Source of the DNA: Pseudomonas sp. RIT-562
GTDB taxonomy: Bacteria; Pseudomonadota; Gammaproteobacteria; Pseudomonadales; Pseudomonadaceae
Assembly: GCF_026241895.1 (NCBI RefSeq)
Contig: NZ_JAPJIV010000016.1
Span: 62,001-126,000, forward strand
DNA: 64,000 nucleotides
Direction: 5' to 3'
Below the pieces are notes generated by a model. That model was given only the letters and a program-made list of their open reading frames with translations. It was not told the origin of the DNA and did not search any database. The position numbers and the translations under genes are program-made. Of this stretch, positions 41,600 to 49,569 are shown piece after piece (position 1 is the stretch's first letter; every line of letters starts with the position of its first letter).

Positions 41600-41881
41600 A
41601 TGCTGTTCTGTGTCACGCAGGCGTCATCTGACTGGGTCAGTCTGGCGCCCCTCGAAACCGACACGGAAACCGTCATGCTGCACGCCGAAAACCAGGATCG
41701 CCTCTACCTGATCGCTCCGAGCGACGAACAACAGACCCTCGTGGGCAGTCTGTCCTTCAATGTCCAGGATCGTCGCTGGCTGGTGTATTGCGCCTTGGGC
41801 GGGCATCAGCACGAGGACTTGCCCGAGACGGATCTGCTGACGGGGATCAGTGTGCTGGACTTCTATTCCCAGGCTGCCTGA
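41600..41881 (+). CDS. small conserved hypothetical protein
   Basis: A 93-aa soluble acidic protein: MLFCVTQASSDWVSLAPLE, YLIAPSDEQQTLVGSLSFNVQDRRW, and a C-terminus DLLTGISVLDFYSQAA. No signal peptide, membrane segment or motif that I know. Reading-frame integrity, third-position GC and a terminator immediately after the stop support a real gene. Confidence 0.7.
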   Translation: MLFCVTQASSDWVSLAPLETDTETVMLHAENQDRLYLIAPSDEQQTLVGSLSFNVQDRRWLVYCALGGHQHEDLPETDLLTGISVLDFYSQAA

Positions 41882-41885
41882 CACA

Positions 41886-41920
41886 AAAAAGCCCGGGCCA
41901 TTTTCTGGCGCCGGGCTTTT
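41886..41920. terminator. bidirectional intrinsic terminator
   Basis: AAAAAGCCCGGG and CGCCGGGCTTTT form a GC-rich stem with A- and T-runs at the ends. It is shared by the 93-aa protein gene (plus) and the YajG-like gene (minus). Confidence 0.87.
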
Positions 41921-41935
41921 CCGTCTTGCGAAGGC

Positions 41936-42520
41936 TTATTGGCCCAGCACTTGGCCCACTGTCGGGTCCTTGAACAGGCGAGTCAACGCATCGCTCAACA
42001 CGTCGCTGACCAGCTTGGTGTTGGTTTCCTGGTTAGGCGCCATGCCGAAACGTTGATCCAGGGAGGCGCCGTAGCGACCGCTGTAGCGACGATTGGCGTT
42101 CTGCACGTCGGAACGGAAAGTCGCGCCGATGGTGGCCTCGGTGACGTACATGCCTTCCTTGGGCGACTGATACTTCAGCTCGGCCAGGGTCACGGTCAAT
42201 TGTGGCGCGTTATTGCCGCTGGAAACCGGGGTAAAGCCCAGCAAACGCACGGCCGCTTCGGCCTGGGCCTGCAACTTCGGCAGGATCTGCGCACCTTGCA
42301 CGGTAATCGCGCTGGTCTCCGGGTACATGCCACCGCGAGTACCCAGGGTTGGCGAAGGGCGGCCATCCACTACCCGCACCACCACCTGCTGGCCATGGCC
42401 AACTGGCGCCAGCTGAGTGGTCAGCTTTGGCTCCGGGTTCAGTTGTTGCGGGCTGTGGGCGCAGCCGACGAGGGTCAAACTGGTCACAGTGATCAAACCG
42501 AACAACAAGCGTTGCAACAT
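41936..42520 (-). CDS. YajG-family lipoprotein
   Basis: A 194-aa lipoprotein with lipobox LVGC (Cys20). The mature part has VVVRVVDGRPSPTLGTRGG and AQAEAAVRLLGFTPVS, as in YajG, a periplasmic/outer-membrane lipoprotein of unknown role often near ampG or envelope genes. The ATG at 42520 follows GGAGAG; upstream in-frame Met at 42595 would bury the signal peptide. The beta-rich fold may bind envelope ligands, but no direct evidence is visible. Confidence 0.86.
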   Translation of the reverse strand: MLQRLLFGLITVTSLTLVGCAHSPQQLNPEPKLTTQLAPVGHGQQVVVRVVDGRPSPTLGTRGGMYPETSAITVQGAQILPKLQAQAEAAVRLLGFTPVSSGNNAPQLTVTLAELKYQSPKEGMYVTEATIGATFRSDVQNANRRYSGRYGASLDQRFGMAPNQETNTKLVSDVLSDALTRLFKDPTVGQVLGQ

Positions 42521-42718
42521 GCTCTTCTCTCCAGAATCAGGTACAGACAAGGCCGCAGTATAGCTGTGCGCTACAGTGGGGAACCAGCGCAACAATCAGG
42601 GAAAAGTCCCACAGACATTTCAGACGGCAAAGCCTGTCACACAGGTGTCATCGCCCATACACTTTCACGTCACGACCCTGTGCCAACCTTCAGGCAGTCC
42701 CCAAGAAGGAATCTTGCC

Positions 42719-42952
42719 ATGCGCTTTCTCATTTCGCTGTTCGCCCCTCGCCCACTGCACCGCAGCTTCGCCCTGCTCGACCGCCAGGGTCGCTGCCAGG
42801 CGTTCAAGCAGTGCAGCCTGCAGCCAATGGGCGACGGCTGGGTCGAAATCGACGAGATCCGCCTCAACTGGCTGCACCAGCCACTGCCGCAAAGTGCCCG
42901 GGTGATCCAGCGCCAGCCACGTGCGCGGGCCCAGCGTATGCTGACCACCTGA
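42719..42952 (+). CDS. small basic conserved hypothetical protein
   Basis: A 77-aa protein, MRFLISLFAPRPLHRSFALLDRQGRCQAF, with a basic C-terminus (RVIQRQPRARAQRMLTT). AAGGA precedes the ATG by 9 nt. The first 15 residues are weakly hydrophobic and could be membrane-proximal. Looks like a short Pseudomonas-conserved family; no function known to me. Confidence 0.66.
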   Translation: MRFLISLFAPRPLHRSFALLDRQGRCQAFKQCSLQPMGDGWVEIDEIRLNWLHQPLPQSARVIQRQPRARAQRMLTT

Positions 42953-43689
42953 CCAGAAGCCGAACAAAAGTCATAAAACACGACCATTTCCCTGCGTTTC
43001 TTCGCTACAATCTCCCCCCGATTATAAGGACGTCTCCTGATCGGGCCCCGCAACATCGTCAATACGCCAGTATTGACCCTCGACACCGCCCACAGAGAGC
43101 CGCCCACACAGATCGAGTGAAGCTGGCGTGCTTGCTGTTTCCTGAGCAGAACCCCTACTTTTCGCGAATCTGCAGAGCTGTCATTACGCTCGGTCACTGA
43201 GCTATTTGCCCGTTTTGCCTGTCATGTACTCCATGAAGGCAATCCATCCGGGCACAGTGCCAGGCTGGGGCAGCCCTTTTTGAGGTTCACGTCTTCAAAA
43301 GAGCGTGAAAAAAACGGGTTTTCACAACTTCACAAGAGTGTGGCGAGCAAATGAATAGTTTTGCGTCTGAACATGCACCATTAGCGTCTGGAACAGCCCA
43401 ACGACACAGGACCGAGTACTCCTCGAACACCGGAGCCTGAAGCCTGTCCGCTACGGATTTGGTTGCACAAACGGATGTATCGACCATAAGTCGAATTGCC
43501 TCCCGCGCGCTGAAATGAGTTCATGTAGCTCATAAGCCCGGCCGGTAGCGTCCGTCGAAGTTGCGATAAATTGCGAAGATTCGGACATGGCGATCCTGGC
43601 CATGGGTACCTGGGGCATCACTGACACGCCCCGTCACTCCTGGCAGCCATGCCGACAATTTGGTGCTGCAGATTTTGGAGACGCGTTAA
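42953..43689 (+). promoter_or_regulatory. 737-bp untranslated region upstream of mqo
   Basis: No convincing gene in either strand. A TACAAT at 43006-43011 could be a -10 element. A short hairpin GGCTG-GGG-CAGCC followed by CTTTTT ends at about 43281, which would suit the 3' end of a small RNA or an attenuated leader starting near 43015. A second segment (43285-43689) contains TTCACG...CGTGAA symmetry and no obvious promoter. Such a long leader on a TCA-cycle gene suggests regulation by an sRNA or a long 5' UTR. Confidence 0.5.
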
Positions 43690-45198
43690 ATGGCGCATAA
43701 CGAAGCAGTCGACGTAGTACTGGTAGGGGCCGGCATCATGAGTGCCACCCTGGCTGTACTGCTCAAAGAGCTCGACCCCGCGATCAAGCTGGAAGTCGTC
43801 GAGTTGATGGATTCCGGTGCCGCGGAGAGTTCCAACCCGTGGAACAACGCCGGTACCGGTCACGCCGGGCTGTGTGAGCTCAACTACACGCCGCAGGCCG
43901 CCGACGGCACCGTCGACATCAAGAAAGCCGTGCACATCAACACCCAGTTCGAGGTGTCGAAGCAGTTCTGGTCGTACCTGACCCGTAAAGGCACCTTCGG
44001 CTCGTGCAAATCGTTCATCAGCCCGGTGCCGCACCTGAGCTTTGTGCAGGGTGACAGCGGCGTGTCTTTCCTCAAGGAGCGTTTCAACGTCCTGAGCAAG
44101 CACCACGCTTTCTCGGACATGGAATACACCGAAGACAAGGCCACCATGGCCGAGTGGATGCCGCTGATGATGCCGGGGCGCCCAGCCGCCGAAGTGCTGG
44201 CTGCCACCCGCGTGATGAACGGTACCGACGTCAACTTCGGCGCCCTGACCAATCAATTGCTCAAGCACCTGACCAGCGCACCCGATGCCCAGGTCAAGTA
44301 CTGCAAGCGCGTCACTGGCCTGAAGCGCAACAACGGCGGCTGGACCGTCAGCATCAAGGACGTCAACAGCGGCAGCACCCGTGAAGTCGACGCCAAGTTT
44401 GTCTTCCTCGGCGCGGGCGGCGCGGCCCTGCCGTTGCTGCAGGCGTCCGGCATCGAGGAAAGCAAAGGCTTCGGCGGCTTCCCGATCAGCGGCCAGTGGC
44501 TGCGTTGCGACAACCCGGAAGTGGTCAAGCACCACCAGGCCAAAGTCTACAGCCAGGCAGCCGTCGGCTCGCCGCCGATGTCCGTGCCGCACCTGGACAC
44601 TCGTGTGGTCGATGGCAAGAAATCCCTGTTGTTCGGACCTTACGCCGGTTTCACCACCAAGTTCCTCAAGCACGGCTCCTTCATGGACCTGCCGCTGTCG
44701 GTTCGCGCCGGCAATATCGGCCCGATGCTGGCGGTCGCGAAAAACAACATGGACCTGACCAAGTACCTGGTCAGCGAAGTGATGCAATCGATGGAGCAGC
44801 GCCTGGAATCCTTGCGCCGCTTCTACCCTGAAGCGAAAGCCGAAGACTGGCGCCTGGAAGTGGCCGGCCAACGAGTGCAGATCATCAAGAAGGATCCGAA
44901 AAAAGGCGGCGTCCTGCAGTTCGGGACCGAACTGGTCGCAGCCAAGGACGGTTCCCTGGCGGCACTGCTCGGCGCTTCACCGGGTGCATCGGTGACTGTT
45001 TCGATCATGCTCGAACTGATCGAGAAGTGCTTCCCGAACAAGGCTTCCGGTGAATGGGCAGCCAAGCTGGCGGAAATTTTCCCGGCTCGGGAGAAGGTCC
45101 TGGAAACCGACGCTGCGCTGTATCGCAAGATCAACACGCAGAACAACGTTGCGCTGGAGCTGGTTGAAGCCAGTAGCGAGACTGAAAGCTACGCTTGA
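43690..45198 (+). CDS. mqo: malate:quinone oxidoreductase
   Basis: Mqo (502 aa) is a peripheral membrane FAD enzyme that oxidises L-malate to oxaloacetate with electrons to ubiquinone; in Pseudomonas it carries the malate step of the TCA cycle. The N-terminal FAD motif is DVVLVGAGIMSATLAVLLKEL. Family segments are ESSNPWNNAGTGHAGLCELNYTP, FISPVPHLSFVQG, LFGPYAGFTTKFLKHGS and LGASPGASVTVSIMLELI. GGAG lies about 10 nt before the ATG. The long upstream region is listed separately and a strong terminator follows. Confidence 0.97.
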   Translation: MAHNEAVDVVLVGAGIMSATLAVLLKELDPAIKLEVVELMDSGAAESSNPWNNAGTGHAGLCELNYTPQAADGTVDIKKAVHINTQFEVSKQFWSYLTRKGTFGSCKSFISPVPHLSFVQGDSGVSFLKERFNVLSKHHAFSDMEYTEDKATMAEWMPLMMPGRPAAEVLAATRVMNGTDVNFGALTNQLLKHLTSAPDAQVKYCKRVTGLKRNNGGWTVSIKDVNSGSTREVDAKFVFLGAGGAALPLLQASGIEESKGFGGFPISGQWLRCDNPEVVKHHQAKVYSQAAVGSPPMSVPHLDTRVVDGKKSLLFGPYAGFTTKFLKHGSFMDLPLSVRAGNIGPMLAVAKNNMDLTKYLVSEVMQSMEQRLESLRRFYPEAKAEDWRLEVAGQRVQIIKKDPKKGGVLQFGTELVAAKDGSLAALLGASPGASVTVSIMLELIEKCFPNKASGEWAAKLAEIFPAREKVLETDAALYRKINTQNNVALELVEASSETESYA

Positions 45199-45209
45199 TC
45201 GTCGCGCAT

Positions 45210-45248
45210 AAAAAACGCCCCGTCCTCATTGAGAGCGGGGCGTTTTTT
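45210..45248. terminator. bidirectional intrinsic terminator after mqo
   Basis: AAAAAACGCCCCG/CGGGGCGTTTTTT perfect stem around a 13-nt loop, 12 nt beyond the mqo stop. Confidence 0.92.
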
Positions 45249-45267
45249 ATTTTTGCTGAAAAGCCAG

Positions 45268-45339
45268 AGATCGCAGCCTTCGGCAGCTCCTACAGAGTGA
45301 ACACAAATTCCCTGTAGGAGCTGCCGAAGGCTGCGATCT
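45268..45339. repeat. REP inverted repeat, GTAGGAGCTGCCGAAGGCTGCG class
   Basis: Arms AGATCGCAGCCTTCGGCAGC... and complement, perfect over 28 nt, with a 16-nt spacer. A different sequence class from the GCGAGCAGGCTCAC elements. It lies between the mqo terminator and the convergent PA4642-like gene. Confidence 0.88.
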
Positions 45340-45346
45340 TTTGATC

Positions 45347-45634
45347 TTAACCGCGGGCCTTGTCGATCAGCTCGATGTATTCTGCGGCGTTACGCTGATC
45401 CTTGATCTGATCGACAAACGTCTGGCCCTGCTCATCCTTGCCATCCAGGTCATACCCGGCCTCGACGAAAAACGTCAGGAACCGTTCGAAATCATCGATC
45501 CGCAAGCCGCGATAGGCCTTGATCAGTTTGTGCAGCGACGGCGAAGTGGCGTCGACCGGCTCGAAATCAAGAAACAACTTGATCTGCTCATCGCCAATCT
45601 CGTCACCAATCACTTGCTTCTTATCTTTACGCAT
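45347..45634 (-). CDS. PA4642-family conserved hypothetical protein
   Basis: A 95-aa soluble acidic protein. FLTFFVEAGYDLDGKDEQGQTFVDQIK resembles an ankyrin-like or helical repeat, and the C-terminus AEYIELIDKARG is conserved. The family usually sits next to mqo in Pseudomonas, as it does here (convergent). No catalytic motif. Confidence 0.82.
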   Translation of the reverse strand: MRKDKKQVIGDEIGDEQIKLFLDFEPVDATSPSLHKLIKAYRGLRIDDFERFLTFFVEAGYDLDGKDEQGQTFVDQIKDQRNAAEYIELIDKARG

Positions 45635-45697
45635 TGCCGACTCCAGCTCGCAGACATTTCACGGGGCGGGCAGTTTACCCCTCACTTGGCGCCGCAC

Positions 45698-46183
45698 TCA
45701 ACGCGGACGGACGCTGCCCGTGTGCAGATCGGCCCAGATATGACCGTTCGAGTAGCTGAGGAACTGGCAGTACACCGTGTCGTTGCGCAACAAGTCGATC
45801 ACTACCCGATACTGGGCCATTGGGTAGAAGAGCGTCAGGGTCTTGCTGGCACTGTCGTAGGTCGGCTTCTTCAAACTCTTGCTTTCGCCATCGAAGTTGA
45901 CCAGCACCTGATTGATCGTTGCGCCCTTGTTCAGGGACTTGCCCTTGAGGCGGATCATCAGCGGTGAGGTGACGGGAATGGGTTGCTGGTTCGACTGGCG
46001 CTGACTGCCCACCACCACCGAATAGTCGGTAACCTGGAGCAATTGTTGTTGCTCAGGCTCTTCGCCACGCAGGGTCAGGTCATCAGGGGGCAGGAACTGC
46101 GCGTGCATCGGCGCCGGGGCGGCGGCCAGGGGCAGGCTTGCGGTCAGTAACAGAACGGCGCAGCTGCGGATCAAAAGGCTCAT
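45698..46183 (-). CDS. secreted/periplasmic conserved hypothetical protein
   Basis: A 161-aa protein with a Sec signal peptide (MSLLIRSCAVLLLTASLPLAAA). The mature part is beta-rich: SPLMIRLKGKSLNKGATINQVLVNFDGESKSL and KTLTLFYPMAQYRVVIDLLRNDTVYCQFLSY, with one cysteine. Domain not recognised. GGGAG precedes the ATG at 46183. Upstream in-frame sequence to 46303 runs into a REP element. Confidence 0.72.
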   Translation of the reverse strand: MSLLIRSCAVLLLTASLPLAAAPAPMHAQFLPPDDLTLRGEEPEQQQLLQVTDYSVVVGSQRQSNQQPIPVTSPLMIRLKGKSLNKGATINQVLVNFDGESKSLKKPTYDSASKTLTLFYPMAQYRVVIDLLRNDTVYCQFLSYSNGHIWADLHTGSVRPR

Positions 46184-46210
46184 GACGGGCTCCCAACAAG
46201 AAGCTGAGCA

Positions 46211-46345
46211 CTGTAGCAGCTGGCGCAGCCTGCGTCCGGCGGCGCAGCCGTCGTAAACCCTGAATGCAGGGTTCAACTGAACGACTGCAGCGCCTGATGT
46301 CACGACGGCGGCGCCGCCGAACGCAGGCTGCGCCAGCTGCTACAG
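46211..46345. repeat. large nested REPIN-like palindrome, GTAGCAGCTGGCGCAGCCTGCG class
   Basis: Perfect 25-nt outer arms (46211-46235 and 46321-46345), continued inward by 19 nt with two mismatches, so arms of about 44 nt. In the central 47 nt is a further perfect hairpin AACCCTG-AATG-CAGGGTT. A 135-nt two-tier cruciform lies between the secreted protein gene and the WbuC gene, both on the minus strand, and would block or protect their joint transcript. Confidence 0.87.
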
Positions 46346-46355
46346 ATCGCGGTGG

Positions 46356-46829
46356 TCAATCAAACTGCGCGCGCATCCAGGCATGGTATTCGGCCACACC
46401 AGGCTCGCCTTCACGCGGCGCCCAATCGGGGAGCTCACCCTCACCTACCGGGCGATATGGGCCGGCCTTGCACTCGAACATCAGGCTGTCGGCTTCCAGC
46501 ACCACCAGGCCATGAAACACACCCGTAGGCAGATCAACGCCGATGCTGTCGCCACCGGCCTGCAGGACGCGCTTGCTCACCACCGCGCCGGACTCATTAA
46601 AGATCAGCAGCCCAAGACGGCCCTTGAGCACCAACAGGGTTTCCGCCTTGTTATCACCCAGATGCCGATGAGGCGGGATATAGGTACTCGGCTGCAGACC
46701 TACCGCCATACGGTGACAGGCATCTTCCATCTGATGAAAGTTGTGATGCTGGCGTCCGCGCGGATTGGCCGCAGCTTTCTCGGCCAATTGCGTGAACAGC
46801 GTTTGATCAAGAAAGCTCGGCGTAGTCAT
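46356..46829 (-). CDS. WbuC-family cupin-fold metalloprotein
   Basis: A 157-aa cupin. The metal-binding segment IPPHRHLGDNKAETLLVLKGRLGLLIF has two His and a Glu; the second box PTGVFHGLVVLE supplies another His. The N-terminal NPRGRQHHNFHQ is the WbuC family signature. WbuC genes are usually found in O-antigen clusters; here it lies 3 nt behind hpt, so the local role is probably not polysaccharide synthesis. Substrate unknown. Confidence 0.87.
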   Translation of the reverse strand: MTTPSFLDQTLFTQLAEKAAANPRGRQHHNFHQMEDACHRMAVGLQPSTYIPPHRHLGDNKAETLLVLKGRLGLLIFNESGAVVSKRVLQAGGDSIGVDLPTGVFHGLVVLEADSLMFECKAGPYRPVGEGELPDWAPREGEPGVAEYHAWMRAQFD

Positions 46830-46832
46830 TGC

Positions 46833-47390
46833 TCACATTCCTTTAACGGCAAAAATCCCGTTGGCGTTGCGCCAGTAACCCTTGTAGTCCATGCCGTAAC
46901 CGAAGATGTAACGGTCGATGCAGGGCAAACCGACGAAATCGGCCTTGAGGTCCGGGCGAGCCTTGCGGTCGTGGTCCTTGTCGATCAGCACAGCGGTGTG
47001 CACCTTGCGCGCGCCGGCGTGTTTGCAGAAATCGATGATCGCGCCCAGGGTGTGACCTTCATCGAGGATATCGTCGATGATCAGCACGTCACGGTCGATG
47101 AACGACACTTCCGGCTTGGCTTTCCAGAACAGGTCACCGCCGCTGGTTTCGTTGCGATAGCGGGTGGCGTGCAGGTAGGAGGCTTCCAGCGGGAACTGCA
47201 AATGGGTGAGCAGCTTGCCGGCGAAAATCAGGCCGCCGTTCATCACACAGAACACCACCGGATTGCTTTCAGCCAGTTCTTCGTTGATGTGCGCACCGAC
47301 GCGGGCGATGGCCGCCTCGACTTCAGCTTCGGTGTACAGGCAGTCAGCCTCTCGCATGATTTGACGGATATGCTCGAGATCAGCGGACAT
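46833..47390 (-). CDS. hpt: hypoxanthine-guanine phosphoribosyltransferase
   Basis: A 185-aa salvage enzyme transferring phosphoribose from PRPP to hypoxanthine or guanine. The PRPP loop is RDVLIIDDILDEGHTLGAI; the flexible catalytic loop and HATRYRNETSGGD are typical, as is FVGLPCIDRYIFGYGMDY for base binding. The ATG at 47390 gives the usual length. It is divergent from upp, so purine and pyrimidine salvage share a 162-bp control region. Confidence 0.94.
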   Translation of the reverse strand: MSADLEHIRQIMREADCLYTEAEVEAAIARVGAHINEELAESNPVVFCVMNGGLIFAGKLLTHLQFPLEASYLHATRYRNETSGGDLFWKAKPEVSFIDRDVLIIDDILDEGHTLGAIIDFCKHAGARKVHTAVLIDKDHDRKARPDLKADFVGLPCIDRYIFGYGMDYKGYWRNANGIFAVKGM

Positions 47391-47552
47391 GGCGCTCTCC
47401 GGGGGTTGGGAATCAGGAAAAGCGGGCAAAGGTACGCATCCCGCACGGCCAGATCAAGCGTTTGTGGACTAACGTACTGTATGTCTATAGGACAACACCC
47501 TCGGATAGATTAATCTAGGCCGGTTTTTTTGCCCGCCGCCGGAGCTTTTCCC

Positions 47553-48191
47553 ATGCCCATCCTCGAGATCCGCCATCCGCTGATCCGTCATAAACTTGGC
47601 CTAATGCGCCGTGCAGACATCAGCACCAAGAACTTTCGCGAGCTCGCTCAGGAAGTCGGTGCCCTGCTGACCTATGAAGCCACCAAAGACCTGCCCCTGG
47701 AAGCCTACGATATCGAAGGCTGGTGCGGCACCGTGTCGGTCGAGAAAATCGCCGGCAAGAAAATTACCGTGGTGCCGATCCTGCGCGCCGGTATCGGCAT
47801 GCTCGAAGGCGTACTCAGCCTGATCCCGGGCGCCAAGGTCAGCGCCGTGGGCGTGGCCCGCAATGAAGAAACCTTGCAGGCTCACACCTACCTGGAAAAA
47901 CTGGTTCCGGAGATCAACGAGCGCCTGGCGATGATCATCGACCCGATGCTGGCCACCGGCAGCTCCATGGTTGCGACCATCGACCTGCTGAAGAAAGCCG
48001 GTTGCCGCGACATCCGCGCCATGGTGCTGGTGGCTGCGCCAGAAGGCATCGCCGCTGTCGAGAAGGCTCACCCGGACGTGACCATCTATACCGCCTCGAT
48101 CGACGAACGCCTGAACGAACACGGTTACATCATCCCTGGCCTGGGCGATGCCGGTGACAAGATCTTCGGCACCAAGCAGAAGGACGCTTGA
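47553..48191 (+). CDS. upp: uracil phosphoribosyltransferase
   Basis: Upp (212 aa) converts uracil and PRPP to UMP. The PRPP motif is MIIDPMLATGSSMVATIDLL, the N-terminus MPILEIRHPLIRHKLGLMRR and the C-terminal uracil loop GYIIPGLGDAGDKIFGT are canonical. GGAG lies 8 nt upstream of the ATG at 47553. uraA follows 2 nt after its stop, so uptake and salvage are one transcript. Confidence 0.97.
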   Translation: MPILEIRHPLIRHKLGLMRRADISTKNFRELAQEVGALLTYEATKDLPLEAYDIEGWCGTVSVEKIAGKKITVVPILRAGIGMLEGVLSLIPGAKVSAVGVARNEETLQAHTYLEKLVPEINERLAMIIDPMLATGSSMVATIDLLKKAGCRDIRAMVLVAAPEGIAAVEKAHPDVTIYTASIDERLNEHGYIIPGLGDAGDKIFGTKQKDA

Positions 48192-48193
48192 GC

Positions 48194-49468
48194 ATGCAGG
48201 ATGAGTTCAACGATCCGCTCTGGCGTACGGTACTGTCCGGCGCGCAGATGCTGTTCGTGGCCTTCGGCGCCCTGGTCCTGATGCCGCTGATTACCGGTCT
48301 GGACCCCAACGTCGCGCTGTTCACCGCTGGCCTGGGGACGATTCTGTTCCAGATCGTCACCGGCCGGCAGGTCCCGGTATTCCTGGCGTCGAGCTTTGCC
48401 TTCATCACCCCGATCATTCTCGCCAAGGGCCAGTTCGGCCTTGCCGCGACCATGGGCGGCGTGATGGCGGCAGGTTTCGTCTATACCTTCCTCGGTCTCG
48501 CCGTGAAGATCAAAGGCACCGGCTTCATCGACCGCCTGCTGCCACCGGTGGTGATTGGCCCGGTGATCATCTCCATCGGCCTGGCCATGGCGCCGATTGC
48601 CGCCAACATGGCGATGGGCAAGGCCGGCGACGGTAGCGAGCTGATTCATTACCAGACGGCGATGCTGATTTCGATGCCGGCCCTGCTCACGACCCTGATC
48701 GTAGCGGTGTTCGGCAAAGGCATTTTCCGCCTGGTGCCGATCATCTCCGGGGTGCTGGTGGGCTTCGCCATGGCGTTCTATTTCGGCGTGGTCGACACCG
48801 CGAAAATAGCCGCCGCGCCCTGGTTTGCGATCCCGCACTTCACCGCACCGGAATTCAACTGGCAGGCGATCCTGTTCATCGTGCCAGTCGCCCTGGCGCC
48901 TGCGATCGAACACATCGGCGGGGTAATTGCCGTCGGCAGCGTGACCGGTCGCGACTACCTGAAGAAACCTGGCCTGCATCGCACCCTCTTGGGTGACGGC
49001 ATTGCGACCACGGCAGCCGGACTGTTCGGTGGCCCGCCCAACACCACTTATGCCGAAGTGACTGGCGCGGTGATGCTGACCAAGAACTACAACCCGAAAA
49101 TCATGACCTGGGCGGCGATCTTCGCGATCAGCCTGGCGTTCGTCGGCAAGTTCGGCGCGCTGCTGCAAAGCATTCCGGTGCCGGTGATGGGCGGGATTCT
49201 CTGCCTGTTGTTCGGTTCGATCGCGGCAGTGGGGATGAACACGTTGATTCGCCACAAGATCGATCTCGGCGAAGCGCGCAACCTGGTGATTGTTTCGGTC
49301 ACGCTGGTGTTCGGAATTGGTGGGGTGCTGGTTGGCACAGGCACCGGACCGGACGATTTTGGCCTGAAGGGCATTGCGCTGTGCGCGGTGGTGGCCATTG
49401 CGCTGAACCTGCTGCTGCCGGGAAATGACAGCTGGAAGCACAAGAAGGCGGATGAGCCGCTGATCTAA
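48194..49468 (+). CDS. uraA: uracil permease (NCS2 family)
   Basis: UraA (424 aa) is a proton-coupled uracil importer with 14 predicted helices in a 7+7 fold. The family motif is AAGLFGGPPNTTYAEVTGAVMLT, preceded by PAIEHIGGVIAVGSVTGRDY with the substrate-binding Glu. The ATG at 48194 (MQDEFNDP) lies just past the upp stop; an in-frame TTG at 48188 would overlap upp. Function in the salvage operon with upp is well supported. Confidence 0.95.
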   Translation: MQDEFNDPLWRTVLSGAQMLFVAFGALVLMPLITGLDPNVALFTAGLGTILFQIVTGRQVPVFLASSFAFITPIILAKGQFGLAATMGGVMAAGFVYTFLGLAVKIKGTGFIDRLLPPVVIGPVIISIGLAMAPIAANMAMGKAGDGSELIHYQTAMLISMPALLTTLIVAVFGKGIFRLVPIISGVLVGFAMAFYFGVVDTAKIAAAPWFAIPHFTAPEFNWQAILFIVPVALAPAIEHIGGVIAVGSVTGRDYLKKPGLHRTLLGDGIATTAAGLFGGPPNTTYAEVTGAVMLTKNYNPKIMTWAAIFAISLAFVGKFGALLQSIPVPVMGGILCLLFGSIAAVGMNTLIRHKIDLGEARNLVIVSVTLVFGIGGVLVGTGTGPDDFGLKGIALCAVVAIALNLLLPGNDSWKHKKADEPLI

Positions 49469-49500
49469 CCCTTTCGATCTTTGGTGCCTGACATATTGCT

Positions 49501-49565
49501 ATCGCGAGCAGGCTCACTCCTACAGGTATTGCGTTGGACCTTGTAGGAGTGAGCCTGCTCGCGAT
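49501..49565. repeat. REP inverted repeat, GCGAGCAGGCTCACTCCTACA class
   Basis: ATCGCGAGCAGGCTCACTCC and complement over 24 nt, 17-nt spacer, in the convergent gap between uraA and hemH. Confidence 0.88.
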
Positions 49566-49569
49566 GCTT

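Noticed and set aside
42811..43200. 129-codon plus-strand ORF overlapping the small basic protein gene
   Set aside because: It is out of frame with the better-supported 77-aa gene at 42719 and continues into non-coding sequence without codon bias.
43287..43487. 66-codon minus-strand ORF in the mqo upstream region
   Set aside because: No ribosome-binding site, no family resemblance, and composition does not show the third-position GC bias of local genes.
48125..49441. His/Arg-rich 438-codon open frame opposite uraA
   Set aside because: Repetitive RHxx composition is what the reverse strand of a hydrophobic, GC-rich membrane gene gives; uraA is unmistakable.
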